Shown piece by piece: positions 56,145 through 64,000 of a DNA stretch of 64,000 bases. A model generated the notes under the pieces. It did not search any database, was not told where the DNA came from, and saw only the letters and a list, made by a program, of their open reading frames with translations. Source of the stretch: Phoronis australis (taxonomy: Eukaryota > Phoronida > Phoronidae); NCBI GenBank assembly GCA_002633005.1, contig NMRA01000569.1, positions 186,001 to 250,000 on the forward strand. Reading direction: 5' to 3'. A program made the position numbers and the translations under genes. How positions within the stretch are numbered: the first letter of the stretch is position 1; each line of letters begins with the position of its first letter.

Positions 56145-59100
56145 CTGCAATTAGAACAACACACGCTATTTTGTCTTATGCCCAAGTAAACTTTCAATTT
56201 CAAAGCTTCAAATTGCTCGTTTGGTCAACCTAAAAGAAAGGCAATGTGCATTTTATTACCTTTAACGCAGAACATCAGTGTAAAAATCAAAACAAATCGT
56301 TTTTTTATTGACAGAAATTTGCTTAGAAACAGGAGCACATCCAGGATTTTGAGTTAAGGGGGGGCAGGTCAGAGTATTAGCCAGGATTTTGCCCATTAGA
56401 CATTCGCACTCCCCGAAGTGCCAAATGGAATATGGGAGAATTTTATGGGGGCCATGGCCCCCCACCTAAATCTGCCTCTGAGAAATTCTTCAACATTTAC
56501 TAAGTCACCACAGCAAAAACCCACCTCCTACTCATCAGGAAGCACCACGGCTAGTTTTGTTTGAAACTCATTTTGGGTGTCTGTGTCAATGTTTAACATT
56601 AGTTTATGCTTCAAAAGGCAACAAACTAGGCCACAGAACCTAAACATGGTAGCAAAAGGATAAAACAGGCTTTGCAGGTGTTCATTTACTGCTGCAAGGG
56701 ATAATGTTTCTTTTGTAATCACATAACACAATATTTTTCACTCGTAAGAAAAATCATTTCCAAATTCAACATGCACTGAGTACAGTAACTTCAGAGAATA
56801 AACCGGTATTTGGTATGTCTTGTTTTTACATAGAATTACTTGTCAAACAAAAATGCACATCCAGTTATTAAGTTCATGTCGCAATCTTACCAAGAGTTGC
56901 TTGGCAAATCTTGAACAATTTGAACAGGTGAGAACCTGTGGAAGTGCTCCGGACCGTATGAGCACCGGCCCAGGGCTTTGATGTCTTCAATGCCTTGCTC
57001 GTAATAATAGTGGTATTGCTCACCCACGTCATAAACACCTGCAATACCTAACAAAAGCAAAACACAAACGTACACAACAACAAAACTTAACACAAATATG
57101 GGCATCTCAAAGGGCCAGCGTTACAGGGTAGACTAATGGCCAAGGATGAGGCTAACACTGTCATGGCAACACCATCGGACAATGGTCGATTTTCAGTAAC
57201 ATACTGTACCAGTGCCTGACAAGAATTGGTTTTTGCTCGATCCTTTGTGTACTGTAGATTGTCAATTGAGAACAAATTTGAATTGACAAGAGTACAGTAC
57301 AGAGAGTAGACACAGGGTACTCCTCTAAAATATGCACGACACTGGCCTGTTGACATTATGTGCCCGCACAACTTCCAGGTAACGGTTACCTTGCATTTCT
57401 AGGTAGGTCTTGCACAGTGATGGTAGGTGAATAGCGATTAAAGCATGTTGGTCCATGCATGGCTCTGGACATACCAGAGAGATCCTCCACACACCGCATA
57501 TACTCGTGCTGGTAATGCTGACCAATATTATACACTCCTGCAAGACCTTCGAATGGACACCAACAAGTTAGGGCTGCTAGCACAAAACTTTAAAATAAAC
57601 GGTATGTTATAGGTTTGAGTATGCTTGAGATGTTTTCAACAGTGGCCAGGTATCCAATAGAAATCAACAAAAGAAGCAGTGGCAAGGTCAGATAAAGGTC
57701 AATTTGGTCCTCACGCAAGTCTTCACAAACACATACCTATCATTAATCATGCTTTCACAAACTGCTTACAAGAATACCCAACCAGATTACTCTTAATGTG
57801 GGTAATTGGTAGATGCCCAGATTATATAACTATTAAGAAAAAGGACAACAATATCCGCTAAATTCTAAATATTTAAAAACATAATAAATCACAGTACATA
57901 CTTAAGAAAAAACAACAATGAACTCTACTGCAAAAAATACTAAATAAAAGAAATGATTAATTTCATCATCCATCCCTACCTATGACAGCACGAATAGACT
58001 GCATCATACAAGCCACATGTGAGCGTGGTCTGTAGTCAGACACTGACTCGGTGGTCTCCCCATTTTCTTCTGCCTCCTTTCCACCATTGAGTTCAACCAC
58101 TTGGACACTGCTACCACTACTGTCAGACAACAGTGGCTGCTGATTACCACTACTGGTTGGCTCCATATTATCACCGGTCGGTTGGGTGATAACATTCAGA
58201 GGAGCTGGAGCTGTGATGACATTAAACCCCTGCAGACTGGCACCAAGACTTGCTTCCAATAATTCGTTATTAAGGCTCTGTGTATTCTGACTTTCACTCA
58301 ACACCACNTACTTCTAGTGTTTGACACTTACCTTTATTGTATTTGATGATTTGATTGTAACAAGGGCTGGAGGCCTAGTTATTGAATAAATATATATATA
58401 TATATGTATACCTATTATTAATCATGCTTTCACAAACTGCTTACAAGAATATCCAACCAGATTACTCTTAATGTGGGTAATTGGTAGACGCCCAGATCAT
58501 ATAACTATTAAGAAAAAGGACAACAATATCCGCTAAATTCTAAATATTTAAAAACAAAATAAACCACAGTACAAACTTAAGAAAAAACAACAATGAACTC
58601 TACTTCAAAAAATACTAAATAAAAGAAATGATTAATTTCATCATCCATCCCTACCTATGACAGCACGAATAGACTGCATCATACAAGCCACATGTGAGCG
58701 TGGTCTGTAGTCAGACACTGACTCGGTGGTCTCCCCATGTTCTTCTGCCTCCTTTCCACCATTGAGTTCAACCACTTGGACACTGCTACCACTACTGTCA
58801 GACAACAGTGGCTGCTGATTACCACTACTGGTTGGCTCCATATTATCACCGGTCGGTTGGGTGATAACATTCAGAGGAGCTGGAGCTGTGATGACATTAA
58901 ACCCCTGCAGACTGGCACCAAGACTTGCTTCCAATAATTCGTTATTAAGGCTCTGTGTATTCTGACTTTCACTCAACACCACAAAGGATTCTGAACCAGA
59001 CCCATGGCGTCCAGCGTCATTGGCATTGCCGCCCTCATAGTGATGTTCATCAAAAACAAAGGGGTCGCTAAGGTGGGGTGACACTGACTTGGGAGTATGT

Positions 59101-62100
59101 CTAGGAGTGACTGATCTTGGAGTCACCCGGCGCAGGAATACATCATGGAGTTCAGCGGGTAACTGTTTGTACAACTCCAACACAGCCATGATGCATAGGT
59201 GGGCCCCAGCAGAGTGGCCTATCAACATGATATGATCCTGAAGTAGAAATGTGGATAACAATGCCAAAGTACATAATTATATTTGTATTCAATAACGACT
59301 GCAACACAATTTAACATTTTTATTCATTTTTCAAACTATCATTAGTTCATTAAATATCAAGCTTTCTAAATCAGAATACTACAGCAAGGATTCAGTATCT
59401 TCAGCATGAAAACATAAAATACTCCTATGACAACACATTTCAATACTTAGTTTTAGTCGAACTTCAACATTTTCCAGGCAAATAAAAATTTACAATAAAG
59501 TTACAAAAAGCAACACCATTGTTGCTATCCAAGGGTGTATCATGATACTGAGGAGATATAGGTGACAATGACTGACAAAGTTTTGTCCATTCATCATGTA
59601 TTAACCATTTAGTATTATCTTCATAGTTATTTCAAACCTTATTTAGTGGCCTCCATTCTAAATCGTATATCAAAAAACCAGGCTTTGTCAACTAGCAACT
59701 AGTAAAAGTATATAAAATTATTTTCTGAAAGAAAAAAGATCAGGGATTACAAAAAATATGTTATAAATTTTGTGCCATTATTTTTATTACATTACCACTT
59801 TTTAAGTCAAAAATTCATTTTTAAGAAAGGTACATTCATACCAAAATAACCCCTCACACGATTTTAATGAGACCTTTTTTAAATGAAAACTTCACCAGTT
59901 ACCTCAAAAAACAGGAATTTTTGATTGGACTTTAGTTTGGTTCCAATGGCAAATCAACTCTTACAACGTAATGTACTTTAGTAAAAATAGCAGTCGTATT
60001 TGTCTTTCAACATTCACTCACAATGGCAACTGAATTTGCAGTGCATAATTAATTTAATTATCGCTAAAACATTTCATTTTCTGGTCATCTCCAGTCAGAG
60101 CAGGCTCAACTGTTGACCTACTTAAAAGTACGTCAACGGTTCATTGTTATACACACTATGAGCCAGGAGACTGATAAGAAACCATGTACAATATGGACAA
60201 CAGAAATCGGGTCTGTGGTTAAAGCTTATCATGAGCATGAGATCGAAACAGCGAAATGTCAAAATACCTGAATTAAGGAATTTGGGTGAGGATTTATATC
60301 TTTTCACAACTTGCTGTGTTTGTGAACACAAAGTCACAGAGGCATGCAGAAACTCGGAGCATTCGTTCTCAACAGTCGTATGCATAAAGACGAACATCTC
60401 CCTCAAGCATCAAAACTAGGTTTTGTTTTCATTTTCCCCGGCATCTTTCTAGCATATGTAAACCTTGTTGACTCAATATTATGGTGAGTGACAGCCCTTT
60501 AACCCTTGACCTCGGATAAGTTGTAAACAAATTTCCATGCGGTTGTGGGGTTCCAAGGTGGCTCTTCTAAAAAACGGCCAATTTTTGCAAAGAAGGTTTG
60601 AGATATCCTTAATACCCATGTGTAACCAAGATAAAGCAATCACTACAAGGCATACTTCTATAAGTTATTGCAGAGAACCATGTCGTGTCCAATGAAGTGG
60701 AATTTTTGTTAGAAAACCTACCCCCTTTCCTCCATACTGATCAATATTGTCATGTATCCAAGCTACACAGTCCACTACATCCTGTATCATGTCATCCACA
60801 TAGCCCTGTGATGATAAAAACACAACTTTCGCAAATGTGTTCAAATGACATAGCAAGGAAATAAGAAATAGAAAGCAATGTTAAGCATTGAAATGGTTAT
60901 TAGTATCATTAAAAGGGCCACTAGGTGGCGCACAATACGTCAGAGCTTTCTGAAAATGGAAAGTTGTAGTCATCTCGTTAACAGAAAAAAATATTTCCCG
61001 AATTTCATGAAAACCTATCAAGGATCTCCAAAGCTAGAGACAAACAAACAAACAAAATCATATTGAACAGCTTATTATTTAAAATGGCTTATTCTTATTA
61101 AAATGACATAGGCCTCGCTTTTGAGGTCCGAAATTCAATTTTTTGCCTATGTCATTTTAATAAGAATAAGTCATTTTAAATAATAAGCTGTTTTTGCCTT
61201 TACTAAGGAGTCGCACTGGTAGTCAGATCCGTCCACAAGAAGACATCATATGCTCTGAAGTTCATACGAATAAATTTGCCAAACTTTGCAAAGATCCTAC
61301 AACAGGTTTATACAGCAGCAGCAGATGTAACAAAAGATGTCAATAGGAGGCACCACTAGTCCGAAAATCAATGTCAGTCATGCTCAGAAGAAACACATCT
61401 GCCAATTTTCATAACGATCCCAGAGCAGTTTGACGAATACGGAGACAGACGACAGAAATAAGACTGACTCAAAAATAATAAAAAATACCACAAGGTGGCC
61501 CACAATCAGTCAAATCTATCAAAAAATTGAAAGTTGCTATTATATCAATAACAGAAACCTATTTACCAAAAAATATGAAAAACCGTAGAGGTACTCTAAA
61601 GACAAAGGCAAACATTAAAAACTAAAATTGCCACAAGGGGCACATCAGTGGTCACATTATCCAAAAGTTGTCGTCCATATAAAAAAATAATTGCTGGCGG
61701 TCTCGTACACGTAGTACCAGATGTGCGCAGGCCGCGCATGTGGGCCAATTGCACTGATCACCTAAAACTATTTTTGTGCTTTATTAATATATTGTTAAAA
61801 CTGAGCTGAGGAGCTAGAAACCTGACTCAAGGGTTTAGCAGTGCGGCCCAGTGGGACTCGAACCCACGACCTCAAGTAAAGAAGGCGGGCACCTATCACA
61901 CTAGTCCACACTGCCTCCTCACATCCATAGGAAATGCTCTATTTTACAAAGATCGTGCATAGTGTTCAGGAGATACAGCTGTGGACACAAAAATTGTCAA
62001 TAGGAGGTGCTACAGCAGTCTGGCCCACCCAAAAATCAACAAGCAGCTGACATTTGTAGTCTTATCAGGAACATGTGTACCAATTTCTATAATAATCCCT

Positions 62101-63965
62101 CAAGTGGTTTGGCAGATGGAAAGACAGATGCTAAAAATGTGCCATGACTAAGAGACTTGTACAAAACATTTGTCACAGAACAAGACAACATTAAGACATG
62201 TTGCCAAGTTAGTTGTTCATGCAGACACTGAGAAAAATGTTTCTAGATGATACAATTGGTCTAGCTAATCTGTTGTTACTTTGCAATGTGGGCCTGTGTA
62301 CTATAAATAAACATCATATAATCTCAATTAAACTAATATAAATTAACTAAAATCAAAATCTCAGTGTCTCAGTGTAATCAAAATATAATCTATATCAAAC
62401 ATAAATAGAACTTACTTTTGGATAAATAGAATAATTTGGACAAGCCACGACTGCATTCAGCCTATCAGCAAGCTGACAGCATACAGATGAATAAATACTT
62501 TTGTCCCCCGAAGACCATCCTCCACCATACACAAACACGACCACAGGGCAGGCACCATTGTTTGCACCAGACGATGTTGGGAAGTAAAGGTCTAAGTTAT
62601 TATTACTGCTTCCAAAGGAAACATCCTGAAATAAAATGGACATGTTTAATAAAGTATAACGCACAATCAAATTACAATTTTTAAAGACAGCTAGGTTACA
62701 TTTCAAACTTTGTCAGCAAAAAACAGTAATTCAGGTAGACTATACAAGAAATCTAGCTTGACTGTGAATGTATTAACTTGCCATGCTTGAAACCATGAAC
62801 AAAAATTACATAAAATGTCACACCAAAAACATGATTAACCAAGACAAGGTTGAAGTAAGAATTGAAATATTTGCACCATACAAGTCTATTAATGTTAAGT
62901 AACATCAGCAGTGACTCTTTGAAAACTACAACTACACATTTATAACCCTTAATCTTTTATGAACAATTTCATCAGGATGTTGGTTCAATAAATATTAACA
63001 TTTCCATCCACATAATTCAAAAATCAAAACAAAAATTACCAGAAATTTTCAGCCTCTTAAGACTCCAGTTGAATGGCCCCTAGATGTCGCTAAGCATTGC
63101 ACAGGGCTGTACAGACAGCTGTGATGGAAAGCACCACTGTCTCTGTTCCATGGATTTCCTCGACATGAAATCCAGACTGCCTCCTCATTAGACTCGGAGT
63201 CAATAATGATGGTGCCCGACCAATTTATAACATGGTTCAGTTGTAATGCATGGTCTGTAATGGCAGATCTGTGAACCTGTGTGAGGCATTTTTTTCAGAT
63301 ATATCTTGTAAAGGATTTATTGGACCACATGTTGGCTTTTTTACATTGATCATATATGGCTTTAGATTCCTGGTTTCCAAGCATTGACAACATGTACCAG
63401 GAAAGAATCCCAGATAAAAGTCCACAAATTCGCCATCACAGACAACGTGTTACAACAGAACCACATTGTAAATAGTTGGGCACCTCTCTCAATGATGGTC
63501 TAATGATTTTTCTCCATGTATCAAAGTCTGGATTTCACTTTAGATAAATCCAATGAACAGAGACAGGGTGCTTTCCATCTCAGTCTATTCAGCCCAGCTG
63601 TGCTACACTCAGCGATACCTACCAGCAATTATACAAACTTTAGTTTTAGGAAGCTGAACATTATTTTGGTTTAGATTTATTGAAACTTTTTACAATTAAT
63701 CACTAACCTTGATTAGCCTGTTTTCTCCAGCAGTATAATATAAGTATTTTGCTCTCAAAAAGAAACTTGTATATTTTAAGTACAGTAATTGTTTCAAAAC
63801 ATGCCAGTTGACTGCATAAACTTTCTTGGGATCTAATGCTCTTCTGTACTTCTTTTCCTCAATTGGCCAACCATACAGGAAGTTACAGAGTATGGCCACA
63901 GCATACGGTAACACCACTGTAGTCGACAGCGCAATCACCGCACCACGGTAAACCGTGCTTGTCAT
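55913..63965 (-). CDS. ICME-like membrane alpha/beta-hydrolase with alternative exon pair
   Basis: A serine esterase fold resembling plant isoprenylcysteine alpha-carbonyl methylesterases (ICME), which remove methyl groups from prenylated proteins in the ER. Exons: 63708-63965, 62416-62625, 60722-60805, 58655-59237, then either 57390-57546 (A) or 56891-57047 (B), then 55913-56144. With one of A/B the protein is about 507 residues. It has an N-terminal hydrophobic segment (about 8-33), VVVFVYGGGWSSGDKS as the oxyanion-hole motif, nucleophile motif LIGHSAGAHL, VLLHGTNDSIVP holding the catalytic Asp, and PGCGHVDI holding the His. A Ser/Thr/Pro-rich insertion of about 150 residues follows the nucleophile helix and is atypical. 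Substrate in animals is unknown; the ICME name reflects similarity of motif order only. The ATG at 63965 is the first Met of an exon entered at ttttgcag/TCCATT; upstream codons are open, so more N-terminal sequence is possible. Confidence 0.85.
56330..56480. mobile_element. 151-bp MITE in the esterase intron
   Basis: Imperfect termini CAGGAGCACATCCAGG and, inverted, CAGAGGCAGATTTAGG. Next to them GGGGGGG and CCCCCC runs surround GGGGGCCATGGCCCCC. AGAAA on both sides may be a target duplication. This looks hAT-like in style but no certain family. Confidence 0.5.
56891..57047 (-). CDS. Esterase alternative exon B
   Basis: 157 nt between tttgttag/GTATTG and CTCTTG/gtaaga. It reads IAGVYDVGEQYHYYYEQGIE then DIKALGRCSYGPEHFHRFSP and VQIVQDLPSNS. 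It has the same length and phases as exon A, with 22 of 51 residues identical. Confidence 0.88.
57390..57546 (-). CDS. Esterase alternative exon A
   Basis: 157 nt between cattcgaag/GTCTTG and GCAAG/gtaacc. It reads LAGVYNIGQHYQHEYMRCVE then DLSGMSRAMHGPTCFNRYSP and TITVQDLPRNA. Its acceptor has a poorer pyrimidine tract than that of exon B. Confidence 0.88.
57734..58307. repeat. Duplicate copy of 58409-58982 ending at 'n' (probable second haplotype)
   Basis: 574 bp collinear with 58409-58982 at an offset of exactly 675, with about nine visible substitutions, only one of them in the coding part. It stops at the 'n' at 58308. Confidence 0.9.
57980..58307 (-). pseudogene. Truncated duplicate of the esterase fourth exon
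   Basis: Repeats the 3' part of the 58655-59237 exon up to the donor ATAG/gtaggg, but lacks the 5' part with GHSAG and its acceptor. It is most likely an assembly artefact rather than a real exon or pseudogene. Confidence 0.8.
58391..58405. repeat. (TA)n microsatellite
   Basis: A short TATATA run at the left boundary of the second haplotype copy. It may have caused the assembly break. Confidence 0.8.
58655..59237 (-). CDS. Esterase exon 4 (nucleophile GHSAG plus long insertion)
   Basis: 583 nt between acttcag/GATCAT and ATAG/gtaggg. It starts DHIMLIGHSAGAHLCIMAVL, with Ser in the nucleophile elbow. It continues into a low-complexity stretch with TPRSVTPRHTPKSVSP and a Ser/Asn/Gln-rich part, then returns to fold with RPRSHVACMMQSIRAVIG. 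Confidence 0.93.
59238..60721 (-). other. Esterase intron, no features seen
   Basis: AT-rich intron; no repeats or coding segments recognised. Confidence 0.5.
60722..60805 (-). CDS. Esterase exon 3
   Basis: 84 nt, 28 codons, phase 0/0, between catcacag/GGCTAT and AAAGGGG/gtaggt: GYVDDMIQDVVDCVAWIHDN then IDQYGGKG. It matches the ICME helix before the nucleophile strand. The donor falls within a run of five G; only the last G-T keeps the frame into GHSAG. Confidence 0.9.
61066..61192. repeat. Hairpin element with 47-bp arms
   Basis: AACAGCTTATTATTTAAAAT..ATGACATAGG at 61066-61112 is inverted almost perfectly at 61146-61192, around a 33-nt loop. It is probably a short MITE inserted in the repeat above. 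Confidence 0.9.
61838..61914 (-). tRNA. tRNA-like segment (SINE head or tRNA pseudogene)
   Basis: 77 nt on the minus strand. Acceptor arm GCAGTG/CACTGC pairs, and the T-arm GTGGGTTCGAGTCCCAC is perfect with a consensus B box. The D-arm region GGACTAGTGTGATAGGTGC resembles an A box. The anticodon arm does not pair convincingly, so this is more likely a SINE head or relic than a working tRNA. Confidence 0.4.
62416..62625 (-). CDS. Esterase exon 2 (oxyanion hole)
   Basis: 210 nt, 70 codons, phase 0/0, between tatttcag/GATGTT and CCAAAA/gtaagt. It reads DVSFGSSNNNLDLYFP .. VVVFVYGGGWSSGDKS .. VVACPNYSIYPK. The motif is YGGGW where many relatives have HGGG, as in ICME. Confidence 0.93.
63708..63965 (-). 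CDS. Esterase exon 1 (membrane anchor)
   Basis: 86 codons from the ATG at 63965 to ATCAAG/gttagt. It reads MTSTVYRGAVIALSTTVVLP, a hydrophobic stretch continuing to LCNFLYGW, and a helical region ending ENRLIK. The hydrophobic segment is long enough to span a membrane. Earlier exons may exist beyond the right edge. Confidence 0.85.
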
Positions 63966-64000
63966 ATTTGGAAATGGACTGCAAAAATAAATAGAAGAAA

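Larger units (their letters stand above)
60895..62130. repeat. Degenerate monomers of the CTCF-like-box repeat family, interrupted
   Basis: A perfect box CCACTAGGTGGC is at 60918-60929. Further monomers follow with degraded boxes (for example CCACAAGGTGGC at 61487) and 'GCCAATTTTCATAA', 'GTTTGACGAATAC' words, then again at 61960-62130. The palindrome at 61066 and the tRNA-like segment at 61838 interrupt the run. Confidence 0.65.

Noticed and set aside
61066-61192. 47-bp-arm hairpin as a possible microRNA precursor
   Set aside because: The stem is too long and too perfect, it interrupts a repeat, and there is no sign of a mature-strand pattern; MITE origin is simpler.

Overview
The window is nuclear DNA of an invertebrate animal. 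It is AT-rich, with small coding exons bounded by GT..AG introns, long introns full of transposon debris, and five conserved animal genes. The gene set (DDX46, GAR1, an ARHGAP22/24/25-type RhoGAP, JNK, and an esterase resembling isoprenylcysteine methylesterases), together with decayed L1/Tx1-like LINEs and tRNA-derived SINE heads, fits a marine invertebrate, most likely a deuterostome such as a hemichordate, echinoderm or cephalochordate. I cannot name the species. Three isolated 'n' characters (4722, 50593, 58308) look like contig joins, and at least one and probably two of them distort a gene model.

Layout. (1) 71-11840, minus: 5' half of DDX46/PRP5, the SF2 helicase of U2 snRNP. Four exons are present; the helicase core lies beyond the left edge. 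Its introns hold a broken L1-like element with a solo-LTR-like insertion, an array of monomers with a CTCF-like box, and a 39-bp minisatellite. (2) 11841-20666: no confident exons. It holds a 168-bp-arm foldback, a SINE head, a region of recurring ACGTCCGTC motifs and two more imperfect palindromes. (3) 20667-25428, plus: GAR1, the H/ACA snoRNP protein, in six exons; its start codon is probably split by an upstream intron. (4) 27210-38284, minus: a complete PH-RhoGAP-coiled-coil protein of about 577 residues. (5) 42974-53404, plus: JNK. The N-lobe and the hinge up to the HRD motif are present and a candidate last exon is present, but all exons from the catalytic loop to the C-lobe are missing, probably lost at the join at 50593. 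(6) 55913-63965, minus: a membrane-anchored alpha/beta hydrolase resembling ICME, with two tandem alternative versions of one 157-nt exon. A 574-bp near-identical duplication beside the 'n' at 58308 looks like an uncollapsed second haplotype.

How the genes relate. This is not an operon or a pathway cluster. DDX46 and GAR1 both act in nuclear RNA metabolism and are divergent neighbours, but about 9 kb separates their nearest exons. GAR1 and the RhoGAP converge, the RhoGAP and JNK diverge, and JNK and the esterase converge.

The most interesting observations are: the apparently mutually exclusive exon pair in the esterase; a dispersed repeat whose monomers carry a CTCF-consensus-like box; two separate tandem duplications that copy an exon end together with its 5' splice site; and a 0.5-kb TIR element with a 6-bp target duplication that carries a conserved first-exon-like reading frame.
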